A stretch of DNA of 64,000 nucleotides from Nakamurella sp. PAMC28650. GTDB lineage: Bacteria > Actinomycetota > Actinomycetes > Mycobacteriales > Nakamurellaceae. The notes under the pieces are model-generated. The model saw only the letters and a program-made list of their open reading frames with translations, ran no database searches and had not been told where the DNA came from. Below, in pieces: positions 54,854 through 64,000 of this stretch. Position 1 is the stretch's first letter, and each line of letters begins with the position of its first letter. A program made the position numbers and the translations under genes. The DNA lies in assembly GCF_014303395.1 (NCBI RefSeq), contig NZ_CP060298.1:4359001-4423000 (forward strand). Direction: 5' to 3'.

Positions 54854-57820
54854 CTAGCCGGTGACCATCTCCAACTCCGAGCCAAGGGGTGTCCGACGCA
54901 GTCGCAACCGGGACGGGATGCGATGCCGCAACTCCTCGACGTGGGACACCAGCCCGACGATGCGTCCGCCGGCGCGCAGTTCGTCCAGCGTCCCCATCAC
55001 CATGTCCAACGTGTCGGCATCAAGGCTGCCGAAGCCCTCGTCGATGAACATGGTGTCCAGTTGCCGACCCCCGGCCTCGGCGGCGACCACGTCGGCCAGA
55101 CCGAGCGCCAGCGCCAACGAGGCCAGGAACGACTCGCCGCCGGACAAGGTCTTCGCCGGCCGGACCAAGCCCGAGAAGGCATCGAAGATGTCCAGACCGA
55201 GCCCGCCGGAGCGACCCCTGGCTTCCTTCTCCTGCGATTGCACGAACGTGTAGCGGCCGCCGGACATGGTCGAAAGGCGTTGTCCGGCAGAGCATGCCAC
55301 CTGACCCAGCTTGGCCGCCAGCACATAGGTACGCAGCGACATCGCCCGGGAGTTCTGCCCCTTGCCGAGGATGACGTCCGTCAGGGCCGCCAGCTCGGCG
55401 TCGGCGTCCAGGACCGGCTCCAGCTCCAGGGTGGCCAGACGCAATCTCGCCACGGCGGCGGCCACCTGATCGCGCTGGGCAGCCAGCGCGGCGGCTCGTG
55501 ACGCGGCGGCCTCCGACGTGCGGCGGTGGTCCAGCGCCGCACACTGCGCACCCTCGAGGTCGATCTCCACCTCGGTGTCAAGCCCGGACAGGTCAGGATC
55601 GGCCAGCCGCGCCGTCAGCACCGTGAGCTCGTCCTCGACCAGGCGCAGCTGCCGCGACAGCGCCTCGTGATCGATGGAGGCGGCCGCACCGGCCGCCGTC
55701 AGGTCCCGGAACGGGGACGCGGCCAGGGTCTCGGACATGAGCGTGGCGGCCTCCGCATGCTGCAGCTCGGCCGTCTCCATCCGGTCCGTCGCGGCCGCGA
55801 GACGATCGAGCGCATCGGCCAGTTCGGTCAGGTGATCGCGTCGAGCAGCAACATCTGGATAGCCGGCGCGGCCCTGCGCCAGCCGGATGCCGCGATCAGC
55901 GACGACGGAGGTCAGTACCTCCGACTCGGCCACCGCTGCCGACAACCTGGCCAGCAGCGACTGCCGATCCTCGGTGGCCACCCGCAGGCCGTCCTGCGCC
56001 GCGGACAGCGCGGTCTGTGCCGGTTGCACATCGTCGGCAAGCGTGCGCTGTTCAGCCAGCAGGTCCGCCAACGTGGCGAACTCCTCCTTGGCCTGTTCGA
56101 CGGTCCGGCCGGCGGCTGCACCGTTCGCCTCGGCCAACGCCAACGAAGCTGCTTCCCGGGCGGTTGCCGAGACCGTCCTGGCCTGCAGGGCCGTCTGCTC
56201 GGCGCGCTCCGCGCGGGTGATCTGTGCTGCCGTCACCGCGCCCCGCGCCGGGCTGGCCGGCGTCGGATGATCGCAGGACCCGCACACCGGGCACGACCGG
56301 CCGTCTGTCAGGCCATGGGCGAGCTCGGCGGCCATGCCCGCGATGCGCAGTTCCACCAACCGCTGTCGCTCGTCGACGCAGCGCTGGTGCGCGTCGATGG
56401 CGGTACAGGCCGCCAGTTCGGCCTGCTGCGACCGGTCCCGTCGGAGCACCACGTCATGGGTGGCGGCCAGCACGGCGGCCGCCGTAGCGGCCCGTTCGGA
56501 CACCGTTCCCAGCTGCTGGGCGGCCCGGCGGGCCAGCTCGACCCGGGCCGTCAGAAGCTGGACCTGGACCGGGAGTTCGACCAGCGTCCGGTCGAGAACC
56601 GTGATCCGGCGCCGGATCTGGTTGATCGTCGTGGTGGCGGCCGCCAGCGCCGTCCGGTCGCGGTCCTGGTCGCGGGACTGCAGGATGAGACCGCTCAGCG
56701 CACCGGCTCGTTCACGACCGAGCGCGCTCGTGCTGCGCAGATCGACGGCCAGCTTCGGTACGTCCTCGTCCGGGGCGACCAGCCGCTCGGCAGCAAGCCG
56801 CAGCCGATCGACGGAGCGCTGCTGCTCACCGGACCGCTGGGCGAACGACTGCGCAGTGGCGGCGGCGGCCATCACCGACTGGGCGGCCTGGTGGGCGCCG
56901 AGCATCAGGCGCCAGTTGGCGCGCTGTGGCTCGGCGTCGGCCAGGACGTCGTGCCGCGCGCTAAGCGCAAGAAGTCGCTCGACCCTCGCGGCCAGGAGCT
57001 GGACCCCGGCCAGCGCCTGCTCCGACCGGACGCGTGCCTCGGCGGTGGACACCGCGATCTCGGCGGCCAGAGCCGCCTGATCGGCGAGTCGATCTCGCAG
57101 GTCGGCCAGCCAGGACGCGGTATCCGCGTCATCGACCGTGGCCACGCCGGCCGCTTCCCCCACGCGGGCCAGGAGTTGCCCGATGACGACCTTGCGGTCC
57201 TTGAGCCGAGCGGCCGAATCCCGACGTGCTGCGGCGAACCATTCCTCGATGGACCCGAACCGGCCGGTGTCGAAGAGCCTCTCCAGCAACACTTCCCGTT
57301 CAGCGGTATCGGACCGCAGGAACCTCGCGAAGTCCCCCTGCGGCAGGAGTACGACCTGGAAGAACTGATCGGCCGACATCCCGAGGAGGTCGATGACGGT
57401 CTGCCCGACCTCCTCCGCGCGCGTCAGGCCATCGGCCCTCGCGCCGTCCGGCGGTGGGTCGAGCCATCGAAGAGCGACCTTCGCCTTCTCCTCGGTGAGT
57501 CCGACACCTCGGGCCTTGGACCTGAGATAGGAAGGGCTGCGTACGATCTCGACCCGATGTCCGCCAAGGGTGGCCTCGAGCCGCACGAACGTCCGATCGG
57601 CCGGCTCTGCCCGGTCGCAGCGCAGGCGCTTCGCGTCGTTCCTGGCGCCCGGCACCCGACCGAACAGTGCGAACGCGATCGCGTCGAGCAGGGTCGTCTT
57701 CCCGGCGCCGGTATCGCCGTGCAGCAGGAAGAGCCCGTCGGCGCCCAGCAGGTCGAGATCGATGTCGATCTCACCGGCGAACGGCCCGAACGCGGCCAGT
57801 TGGAGACGGTGGAGCCTCAC
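54854..57820 (-). CDS. sbcC: Exonuclease SbcC (Rad50-like)
   Basis: 988 residues from GTG 57820, overlapping the sbcD stop as GTGA. Walker A HGDTGAGKTT at 35-44 and SbcC family start LHRLQLAAFGPFAGE. Long coiled-coil arms, with zinc hook CPVCGSCDH in the middle. ABC signature KTLSGGESFLASLALALGLADVV and Walker B MFIDEGFGSLD near the C terminus. With SbcD it forms the nuclease that opens hairpins and trims blocked ends. The dimer would also act on cruciforms from the palindromic repeats nearby. Confidence 0.95.
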   Translation of the reverse strand: MRLHRLQLAAFGPFAGEIDIDLDLLGADGLFLLHGDTGAGKTTLLDAIAFALFGRVPGARNDAKRLRCDRAEPADRTFVRLEATLGGHRVEIVRSPSYLRSKARGVGLTEEKAKVALRWLDPPPDGARADGLTRAEEVGQTVIDLLGMSADQFFQVVLLPQGDFARFLRSDTAEREVLLERLFDTGRFGSIEEWFAAARRDSAARLKDRKVVIGQLLARVGEAAGVATVDDADTASWLADLRDRLADQAALAAEIAVSTAEARVRSEQALAGVQLLAARVERLLALSARHDVLADAEPQRANWRLMLGAHQAAQSVMAAAATAQSFAQRSGEQQRSVDRLRLAAERLVAPDEDVPKLAVDLRSTSALGRERAGALSGLILQSRDQDRDRTALAAATTTINQIRRRITVLDRTLVELPVQVQLLTARVELARRAAQQLGTVSERAATAAAVLAATHDVVLRRDRSQQAELAACTAIDAHQRCVDERQRLVELRIAGMAAELAHGLTDGRSCPVCGSCDHPTPASPARGAVTAAQITRAERAEQTALQARTVSATAREAASLALAEANGAAAGRTVEQAKEEFATLADLLAEQRTLADDVQPAQTALSAAQDGLRVATEDRQSLLARLSAAVAESEVLTSVVADRGIRLAQGRAGYPDVAARRDHLTELADALDRLAAATDRMETAELQHAEAATLMSETLAASPFRDLTAAGAAASIDHEALSRQLRLVEDELTVLTARLADPDLSGLDTEVEIDLEGAQCAALDHRRTSEAAASRAAALAAQRDQVAAAVARLRLATLELEPVLDADAELAALTDVILGKGQNSRAMSLRTYVLAAKLGQVACSAGQRLSTMSGGRYTFVQSQEKEARGRSGGLGLDIFDAFSGLVRPAKTLSGGESFLASLALALGLADVVAAEAGGRQLDTMFIDEGFGSLDADTLDMVMGTLDELRAGGRIVGLVSHVEELRHRIPSRLRLRRTPLGSELEMVTG

Positions 57821-58962
57821 GCCGTCACCTCCACGAGTCGTTCGGCCGCGAGCGCCCGGTCGATCAGCAGCTGCTCGGCGGCCGTCGCGGAGGCGCCGCG
57901 GCAGTCCAGCAGGAAATCCGCGAGGACGTCGACGTCGGAGGCCGTTCCGGCGGCGGCGCCGCCCGCCACACGGGAGGCGATCTGCCCGACCGGTTCCCAG
58001 CTCACGGTGAGTGCCCAGGGATATTGCTCGCGCAGTCGGCGCATGGGCTCGAGCGGCCGCACGGCGTCGGTCAGCACGACCGACAGGTAGTGCTCGGACA
58101 GTTCGAGGTAGCCCAGGAGCACCTCGGCGAGCGTTCCGGTGACGATCGAGAGCGGGCGCACCACCGGCAGTTCCAGCCACTGGTCGACGAAGGAACCGTC
58201 TGCGCAGAGATCGATGAGCCAGGCGCCCTTGTGGTGGCCGGCCTCGGTGAAGGAGTACGGCAGCGGCGAGCCCGAGTAGCGGAGCCGTTCGCCGATCTTC
58301 TGGGCACCGTGCAGATGCCCGAGCGCCACGTAGTCGATGTCGTCGAAGACCTCGGCCGTGACCGACTCGACCCCGCCCACCGCGATGGAGCGTTCGGAAC
58401 CGCCCGGCCATCCGCCGACCACGAAAGCATGGGCCGCGACGACCGACCGGGTCCCGGGCGCGCGCGACGCCAGGTCGGCTCTGACCAGATCCATAGCGGC
58501 GGACATGACGGCCTGGTGACCGGGGCGTCCGGCGATGCCCAGTGCCGTTCTGGCGAGCTCCGGCTCGAGGTAGGGCAACGCGTAGATCGCGACCGGTCCG
58601 TGCGCGTCGGCGAGCATCACCGGCTCGCTCAACCCGGCGACGGAGGTGCGCAGGTGCAGCCCGCCGGCGGCGAGGAAGTCGGCGAACGCCCCCAGTCGCG
58701 GCGCCGAATCATGATTTCCGGACGAGGCGACGATGACGGCGCCGGCTTCACGCAGCCGCCGCAGCGAGCGGGTGGCCACCTGGACGGCCTCTGCCGAGGG
58801 GACCGCCCGGTCGTAGAGGTCGCCCGCGATGATGACGACGTCGACCTGGTGCGCGGCCACCAGATCGGCCAGCGCGGACAGCACGAACTCCTGGTCCGCC
58901 AACAGGTCCTGCCCGTGGAAGGTCCGGCCGACGTGCCAGTCCGAGGTGTGCAGGATCCGCAT
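57817..58962 (-). CDS. sbcD: Exonuclease SbcD (Mre11-like)
   Basis: 381 residues from ATG 58962 (MRILHTSDWHVG). Metallophosphoesterase motifs in order: HTSDWHVGRTF, VIIAGDLYDRAVPS, VASSGNHDSAPRL, VAAHAFVVGG and DYVALGHLHGAQ, the full Mn-binding set. C-terminal SbcD capping domain follows. Nuclease partner of SbcC, translated from the same transcript with a GTGA overlap. Confidence 0.95.
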   Translation of the reverse strand: MRILHTSDWHVGRTFHGQDLLADQEFVLSALADLVAAHQVDVVIIAGDLYDRAVPSAEAVQVATRSLRRLREAGAVIVASSGNHDSAPRLGAFADFLAAGGLHLRTSVAGLSEPVMLADAHGPVAIYALPYLEPELARTALGIAGRPGHQAVMSAAMDLVRADLASRAPGTRSVVAAHAFVVGGWPGGSERSIAVGGVESVTAEVFDDIDYVALGHLHGAQKIGERLRYSGSPLPYSFTEAGHHKGAWLIDLCADGSFVDQWLELPVVRPLSIVTGTLAEVLLGYLELSEHYLSVVLTDAVRPLEPMRRLREQYPWALTVSWEPVGQIASRVAGGAAAGTASDVDVLADFLLDCRGASATAAEQLLIDRALAAERLVEVTA

Positions 58963-59084
58963 GTGGATCACGCTAGGGGCGAGCACCGACAGTCCCCGAG
59001 ACGCCATGCCGCCGGGGTCGGGGATTTGTTCGTCACAACGAAGCCTCCCGGGCGCGCCAACCGCGGCCACCCCGGCCGCCCAGC

Positions 59085-59151
59085 CGCATCGACCGGAATG
59101 AGATCCGCAATCCAGGCGCCGAAACGAGTGGATCTCATTCCGGTCGATGCG
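59085..59151. repeat. Perfect 22-bp inverted repeat
   Basis: Left arm 59085-59106 (CGCATCGACCGGAATGAGAT onward) and right arm 59130-59151 are exact complements, separated by 23 bases. It lies between the Ser/Thr kinase stop and sbcD start, both leftward genes. It may end the kinase transcript, although there is no T-tract. Confidence 0.92.
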
Positions 59152-59194
59152 TGGCGGGGGCGGGGCGAAGGGCGGGTGCGTGTGGGGGGTGACG

Positions 59195-61384
59195 TCAGGC
59201 CGACTGCACAGCGCTGATGCGATAGCCCGCCGGCGTCTTGACCAGCACCATGACGCGCGCTGCCACCGCGCGGGCCACGGTACTGCCGACGACCGCGCCG
59301 CCGGCGTCGAGCAGCGAGTAGGACGGGAGCGAGTCTGCGACCTCGACCCGCAGGGGCGCCGAGCCGATGACCTTGGTGTTCCGGACCAGGTGCTCGGCCC
59401 CGGAGAGGTGCAGGCCCCCCGAGAGCAGCGACCTGATCGTCGTCGCGTCGGCCGATCTGGCGGTCGAGTCCGAGGTGTAGACGGCGTCCAGAAGGGTCGC
59501 GTCCCGTTGGACGAGCGCCCTGGCCCTGGCATCGTCGAGCGCCCGCACGGTCGCGGTGAGGTCGAGGACCTTCGAGCCCGCCGTGGACGGGTCCGACCCG
59601 GCAGGGGAACTCACGTCGGGTGGCGAAGACGTCTGCGGTGCTGCAGATCTCGGGGTCGAGCCGGGTGCTTCGACCGGAGCTCCCGTCAGGGACGCCTTCG
59701 GTACTGCCGGCCGGGCCGGCGGGCGGGCTGTCGTCCCGGCGGTCGACGCGCGTGACGTCGTCGGCGCCGCCGTCGCGGCGGGTGAGGGGACAGTTGAACG
59801 GCTCGACGCGACCGTTCCCGGTGCGTCTGGTTCCGGTACGGCCGGCCGGGGCGACCCGGTCGTGCCGGACGCGCTCCGACGGCTCGGCGAGGCAGCCGGC
59901 GCGGACGCCGTGGTGGCAACCGCAGCCGACGTCTGCTGAAGAGCCACCGGGTCGGTCCGATCCCAGTTCGCCCACCAGAGACCGCCGGCCCCGGCCAGTC
60001 CGGCCACCAGGACCGCGACAGCAGCGAGGACGGCGGTCCGCACCATGTGGGAACGGCGATCCGGCCGGGAACCGATGACGGGACGACGTCCTGAGCGCGA
60101 GGAGGGGTTGCTGCGCGGCCCGGTGAAGGACCTGATGCGGCGAAGTCGCGTGATCGGGGCCGCTGCGGGGGGCCGCACCGCATCGGGGCGGACCCTGGTC
60201 ACCGCCCTGGCCCGGCCGACCCGACCGAGATCGAGGCGCTCGTCCTCGTGGGCGGCGGTCGAGGAGTGGTCGGAGCGGACTCGTCCGGATCGCGGATCGG
60301 ACCCCGCCCGCTGATCGGACCCCGGACGCGGAGCGGAACGCGGTCGCCGCGCAGAATCCGATCGCGCAGACAGCGGGGGCACGTCGGCGTCAGTCACTCG
60401 GCCGTGCCGACCGCCGGTCGGGGCCGGCCCGCCACCGGGGGCCCGGTCGCGGCCGATGACCCACGCCCCCGGAACGGCGGCCCCCACAGCGTCTGCCCCC
60501 GGCACACCACCCGCGCCCGCCGCCCCCGGGACACCACCCGCAGCCCCCGCCACCTCCGGCACCCCCGCGCCCCGGCCGGGCGGGGCGGGCGGGAGCCGCA
60601 GATCCACCGGTTCGGGCCGGCCGGCGGCCCTCAGGTCCATCACCAGGGACGCCGCCCCCGGCCTGCGGTCCTGGTCGTGCTCCAACAACGCGCGGATTGC
60701 ACTGATCAGCAGCGGCGGTCCGTCCGCGTCATCGGGATCTGGCCATTGGCCGGCCGCCGCCTGGATCAGGACGTCGCGGAGATCATCCGCCGGCCAGGCA
60801 TGACGCCCGGTGAGACAGGCAAGGGCCAGCGATCCGAGGGAGAACATGTCGGTGGCGGCGCACGGGGTGGCGCCCCTGGCGAGTTCAGGGGCGGCATCGG
60901 GCGGGGTCACCGCCACCGGTCTGCCGCCCTCGGACGCGGCCCGACCGGCACCGAGATCGGACAGCAGCGGGCGTCCGGCCTTGTCGAACAGCACGTTCCG
61001 TGCCGAGAGGTCACCATGCACGATCTGCCGCTCGTGCGCCGTGGCCAGCGCGGCGGCCAGCGGGAGCAGCACCGTCAGGGTCTCCCCGGCGGTCAGTCGG
61101 CCGCGACGGCCGAGCAGATCGGCCAGATCGCCACCGGCCGCGTACTCGGTGATGAGAGCAGCCCGCTCGGTGTCACCCACCACGTCGAGCACCCTGACCA
61201 CGTGCGGATGGTCGACGGCGGCGGCCAGGGCGGCTTCCCGGCGGGCCATCGCCAGCCGATCCGGTGGGAAGACCTTCAGCGCCACCGGCGCACCCGTCGA
61301 TGCGGCCACCCCCCGCCAGACCTGAGCCGATCCGCCGGTCGCGATCAGCTCGATCGCCCGGTACTCCCCCACCACAAAGGTCAT
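59195..61384 (-). CDS. Ser/Thr protein kinase with extracellular NTF2-like domain
   Basis: About 729 residues from ATG 61384 (an ATG at 61462 is in frame). The kinase domain (1-270) has ATGGSAQVW, Lys37 in [16 protein letters not shown] with Asp125 and Asn130 (HGD in place of HRD), and SDLGAGRA in place of DFG (Asp143). A low-complexity Pro/Gly/Arg linker leads to a membrane helix (about 475-500). Beyond it is a Ser/Thr/Pro-rich stalk and a C-terminal domain ([24 protein letters not shown]). Catalytic Lys and both Asps remain, so it may be active. Confidence 0.85.
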   Translation of the reverse strand: MTFVVGEYRAIELIATGGSAQVWRGVAASTGAPVALKVFPPDRLAMARREAALAAAVDHPHVVRVLDVVGDTERAALITEYAAGGDLADLLGRRGRLTAGETLTVLLPLAAALATAHERQIVHGDLSARNVLFDKAGRPLLSDLGAGRAASEGGRPVAVTPPDAAPELARGATPCAATDMFSLGSLALACLTGRHAWPADDLRDVLIQAAAGQWPDPDDADGPPLLISAIRALLEHDQDRRPGAASLVMDLRAAGRPEPVDLRLPPAPPGRGAGVPEVAGAAGGVPGAAGAGGVPGADAVGAAVPGAWVIGRDRAPGGGPAPTGGRHGRVTDADVPPLSARSDSARRPRSAPRPGSDQRAGSDPRSGRVRSDHSSTAAHEDERLDLGRVGRARAVTRVRPDAVRPPAAAPITRLRRIRSFTGPRSNPSSRSGRRPVIGSRPDRRSHMVRTAVLAAVAVLVAGLAGAGGLWWANWDRTDPVALQQTSAAVATTASAPAASPSRRSASGTTGSPRPAVPEPDAPGTVASSRSTVPSPAATAAPTTSRASTAGTTARPPARPAVPKASLTGAPVEAPGSTPRSAAPQTSSPPDVSSPAGSDPSTAGSKVLDLTATVRALDDARARALVQRDATLLDAVYTSDSTARSADATTIRSLLSGGLHLSGAEHLVRNTKVIGSAPLRVEVADSLPSYSLLDAGGAVVGSTVARAVAARVMVLVKTPAGYRISAVQSA

Positions 61385-61495
61385 GGGCAGCAGGCTAGGA
61401 CAAATCAGCTCAGCGACCGCGGGGTTGTCCACAATGGCATCGGTGGTGCTCCGGACGGACATCGCGGCGGGAGGCCCGGGCGTACCGTGAGCGGC

Positions 61496-62260
61496 ATGCA
61501 GGAGTCGGCCGGGCAGTTCCAGGTACGTGAGAGCGCTGCGCCGCTCGTGTTCATCGAGGCAGGTCAGGTGGGCTACGAGTCCGCCTGGGAACGTCAGAAG
61601 GAACTAGCCTCGGCGCGCGCGGAGGGCCGCGGCCCCGACACCGTGCTGATGCTCACCCACCCGCCCGTCTACACCGCCGGACGCCGCACCGAGGCCGGTG
61701 ACCGGCCCACGGACGGGACGCCGGTCGTCGACGTCGATCGCGGTGGCCGCATCACGTGGCACGGGCCGGGACAGCTGGTCGGATATCCGCTGGTCAAATT
61801 GGCCGACCCGATCGACGTCGTGCGTTACGTGCGTCTGCTGGAGCAGGCACTGATGGCCGCGTGCGCCGACCTCGGCCTCGAGGGCACCGGGCGGGTCGCA
61901 GGTCGCAGTGGCGTGTGGTTGGCCCGTGATCACCGCCCGGAACGCAAGATCGCCGCCATCGGCGTCCGGATCGCCAGAGGGGTCACCACCCACGGCTTCG
62001 CCCTCAACTGCGATCCCGATCTGAGTGCCTACGACCGGATCGTGCCGTGCGGGATCCGTGACGCCGGCGTCACATCGTTGACGGCCGAACTGGGCCGGCC
62101 GGTCGGCGTGCCGGACGCGCTCCCGGCGATGCGGCAGCGGCTTGAACAGGCGCTGAACGGGGTATTACGTCTGGACGCCGGTACTCTTCAAGCCCCACCG
62201 TCACCGGCCGTACCGTCCCGCCGGCCCGGGATCGACTGGCACCTCGACCCGGTTCTCTAG
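61496..62260 (+). CDS. lipB: Octanoyl-ACP:protein N-octanoyltransferase LipB
   Basis: 254 residues from ATG 61496 (GTG at 61487 is possible; the longer upstream open frame is not coding). LipB signatures: [24 protein letters not shown], catalytic Lys in [11 protein letters not shown] and Cys in [17 protein letters not shown], with [19 protein letters not shown]. It transfers the octanoyl group to lipoyl domains. LipA, encoded next but one, inserts the sulfurs. Confidence 0.96.
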   Translation: MQESAGQFQVRESAAPLVFIEAGQVGYESAWERQKELASARAEGRGPDTVLMLTHPPVYTAGRRTEAGDRPTDGTPVVDVDRGGRITWHGPGQLVGYPLVKLADPIDVVRYVRLLEQALMAACADLGLEGTGRVAGRSGVWLARDHRPERKIAAIGVRIARGVTTHGFALNCDPDLSAYDRIVPCGIRDAGVTSLTAELGRPVGVPDALPAMRQRLEQALNGVLRLDAGTLQAPPSPAVPSRRPGIDWHLDPVL

Positions 62261-62323
62261 TTCGACCGCAGCATCGGGCAGGATGGTGACAGGCCGGGGT
62301 GGGCAGCACCGTTCGAGCTTTTT

Positions 62324-62360
62324 TCCCGACAGCCACAGCAAGTCCCGACAGCCACAGAAG
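62324..62360 (+). repeat. 19-bp direct repeat before the LEA-like gene
   Basis: TCCCGACAGCCACAGCAAG (62324-62342) is followed immediately by TCCCGACAGCCACAGAAG (62343-62360). It lies just upstream of the AGGAG box of the LEA-like gene. Confidence 0.85.
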
Positions 62361-62374
62361 TCAAGGAGCTCACC

Positions 62375-63373
62375 ATGAGCAAGTCCACAGCGTCCACCAC
62401 CACCCATGACCTCGCGGTCAAGGCCGGAGATGCCGCGGAGAAGGTGGTCGACCAGGCCCATGACGTGGCCGGCAAGGTCGCCGACGAGGCCAAGGAGGTC
62501 GCGGGCAAGGTGGCGACCATGGCCAACAGCGCCGCCCACGACCTGGCCACCAAGGCCGGAGACGTGGCCGAGAAGGTCGCGCAGTCGCTCGGCGATTCGG
62601 CCCAGAAACTGTCCCGTCAGGCACGCAAGGCCAGCGCCAAGACCGTGAAGAAGGCTGAGAAGGCCGCCAAGCGCCAGCAGGGCAAGGCCGCCATCCAGGC
62701 CAAGACGCTCGCGGCCCGCGGCAAGTCCGACGCCGCCGAGGCCACCACGCTCGCCGCCGGCAAGGCCACCAAGCTGACGGGCAAGGCTGCCGCCGCCGCT
62801 GCCTCGTTGGCCGCCGCCGCCGCGAAGGTCGACAAGAAAACGGTCAAGGCTGCCAAGGGCAAGAAGAAGCACCCGGTTCGCAAGATCGTCCTCCTGGGCG
62901 CGCTGGCCGCCGGCGGTGTCGCGATCGCGAAGGCGCTGAAGGCGCCGTCCTACCCGGCTCCGGACAGCCCGCCGGCGCCGGTGGCATCCGCCAAGCCGGC
63001 GGGCGGGAGCAAGGTCGACGAGGTCAAGGCCGAGGTCAAGAACGCCGCGGCCCACGCAGGCGCGCTCGTCAAGGACACCGCCGCAAACGTCAGCGACACC
63101 GCCAAGGACGTTGCCGACAAGGTCGCCGACAAGGCGAAGGACGTCGTCGACGATGCGAAGGACGCCGCCGCCAAGCTGACCGACGCGGCCAAGGACAAGG
63201 CCGACGACCTCAAGGACGCCGCCTCCGACGCCAAGGACGCAGCCAAGGACAAGGCAGAGGACGTCAAGGACCAGGCTGCGGACGCGGCCGACAAGGTGAG
63301 CTCCGCGGCCAAGAGCGCGACCAAGGCTGCGCAGACCAAGGTCGACGAGGTCAAGGACGGCGAATCGAAGTGA
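62375..63373 (+). CDS. LEA-like, Ala/Lys/Asp-rich repeat protein
   Basis: 332 residues with AGGAG before ATG. The N-terminal half is a long amphipathic, coiled-coil segment ([23 protein letters not shown]). A central basic region leads to one probable membrane helix ([19 protein letters not shown], about 170-188). The C-terminal half has 11-residue-type repeats ([34 protein letters not shown]). Similar repeats are seen in LEA/apolipoprotein-like proteins linked to desiccation or membrane protection. It sits between lipB and lipA and overlaps lipA as GTGA, an unusual place. Confidence 0.8.
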   Translation: MSKSTASTTTHDLAVKAGDAAEKVVDQAHDVAGKVADEAKEVAGKVATMANSAAHDLATKAGDVAEKVAQSLGDSAQKLSRQARKASAKTVKKAEKAAKRQQGKAAIQAKTLAARGKSDAAEATTLAAGKATKLTGKAAAAAASLAAAAAKVDKKTVKAAKGKKKHPVRKIVLLGALAAGGVAIAKALKAPSYPAPDSPPAPVASAKPAGGSKVDEVKAEVKNAAAHAGALVKDTAANVSDTAKDVADKVADKAKDVVDDAKDAAAKLTDAAKDKADDLKDAASDAKDAAKDKAEDVKDQAADAADKVSSAAKSATKAAQTKVDEVKDGESK

Positions 63374-64000
63374 CCATTGCCCCTGAAGGGCGCAAGCTGC
63401 TCCGTCTCGAAGTGCGCAATGCCGCCGTCCCGATCGAGCGCAAGCCCGAATGGATCAAGACCAAGCTGCGCACCGGTCCGGAGTTCACCGCGCTGCAGGC
63501 CCTCGTCAAGCGCGAGGGCCTGCACACGGTGTGCCAGGAGGCCGGTTGCCCCAACATCTACGAATGCTGGGAGGACCGCGAGGCGACGTTCCTGATCGGC
63601 GGCGATCAGTGCACGCGGCGTTGCGACTTCTGCCTGATCGACACCGGCAAACCCGGTCCACTCGACCGGGACGAGCCCAGACGGGTCGCGGAATCCATCG
63701 CCACCATGGATTTGCGCTATGCCACCATCACCGGGGTGACCAGGGACGATCTTCCCGACGAGGGAGCCTGGCTCTACGCCGAGACGGTCCGCAAGGTGCA
63801 CGAGTTCGCCCCCAGCACGGGCGTCGAGATCCTGACGCCGGACTTCTCCGGCAAGCCGGAACTGCTCGGTCAGATCTTCGACGCGGCTCCGGAGGTCTTC
63901 GCGCACAACCTGGAGACCGTGCCGCGCATCTTCAAGCGCATCCGGCCGGCCTTCACCTACGAGAAGTCGCTCGACGTCCTCTCGCAGGGCAGGGCCGCTG
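63370..64000 (+). CDS. lipA: Lipoyl synthase (3' partial)
   Basis: About 210 residues visible; the gene runs off the window. GTG at 63370 overlaps the preceding stop. The auxiliary cluster ligands Cys55, Cys60 and Cys66 ([13 protein letters not shown]) and the radical-SAM motif Cys81, Cys85, Cys88 (QCTRRCDFC) are present. Also typical are ATFLIGG and [12 protein letters not shown]. It inserts two sulfurs into octanoyl-domains made by LipB. Confidence 0.96.
   Translation, partial: MTIAPEGRKLLRLEVRNAAVPIERKPEWIKTKLRTGPEFTALQALVKREGLHTVCQEAGCPNIYECWEDREATFLIGGDQCTRRCDFCLIDTGKPGPLDRDEPRRVAESIATMDLRYATITGVTRDDLPDEGAWLYAETVRKVHEFAPSTGVEILTPDFSGKPELLGQIFDAAPEVFAHNLETVPRIFKRIRPAFTYEKSLDVLSQGRAA

Noticed and set aside
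60248-61495. N-terminal extension of lipB
   Set aside because: It is the shadow of the kinase gene; LipB homology starts after ATG 61496.

Overview
The window is high-GC DNA from an actinobacterium. The glyS, dgt, dnaG block, a Ser/Thr kinase, lipB-lipA and a GAF-ANTAR regulator fit a free-living actinomycete; a Nakamurella- or Frankia-relative is my inference and has not been tested. The window joins a decayed, IS-riddled left part (about 1-28.5 kb), a clean 12.4-kb integrated element (29.4-41.8 kb) and an ordinary core-gene segment (41.8-64 kb).

Left part. A giant DUF11-repeat surface protein with an LPNTG sorting signal (1-6205) is followed by an ISL3-family transposase relic and a Pr6Pr-type membrane protein. 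Next comes a nest of insertion sequences (8.2-13.7 kb). An IS3-family element was split by an IS30-family element (3-bp target duplication) and again by an ISL3-family element (8-bp duplication). A second, inverted ISL3 copy with a nonsense mutation abuts it. From 13.8 to 21.1 kb lies a wrecked alpha-glucan utilisation locus: intact GH31 and GH15 genes, a sugar-binding protein gene broken by an IS5-family insertion and fused by deletion to the start of a ROK regulator gene, and the tail of a secreted GH31-CBM20 enzyme. Further right are a SnoaL-like protein, a TetR regulator, a GAF-ANTAR regulator, an alpha/beta hydrolase, a MazEF-type toxin-antitoxin pair, an IS1595-family element with a perfect 8-bp duplication, a Met-type tRNA, a fragment of a siderophore ABC ATPase and a 20-bp tandem repeat.

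Integrated element. The 3' half of tRNA-Asn (29382-29425) is duplicated exactly at 41751-41794. Between the copies lie a tyrosine integrase, a small coupled gene, an excisionase-like protein, a P-loop replication-type ATPase, two unknown proteins, a probable small terminase, and a large terminase divided into two overlapping ORFs (ATPase, then RNase H-like nuclease). No capsid, portal, protease, tail or lysis gene is recognisable. It therefore looks like a phage satellite or a reduced prophage. Its right end carries a TVGYGD potassium channel, a membrane-anchored HNH nuclease and three small genes on the other strand. Paired 11-bp boxes beginning TGTCAAC occur just inside both ends and once in the middle.

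Right part. From the right attachment site onward: a small membrane-tethered protein, a frameshifted DUF1707/LiaF-like gene, dnaG with a conserved small partner, dgt with a YdcF-family gene, a two-component system coupled to an ABC-2 exporter, an M1 metallopeptidase lipoprotein, glyS, an ABM-domain protein, sbcD-sbcC, a Ser/Thr kinase, lipB, an LEA-like repeat protein and the start of lipA. Many of these genes overlap by GTGA or ATGA. Several otherwise good genes carry single-base frameshifts, so either recent decay or base-level assembly error has to be considered.
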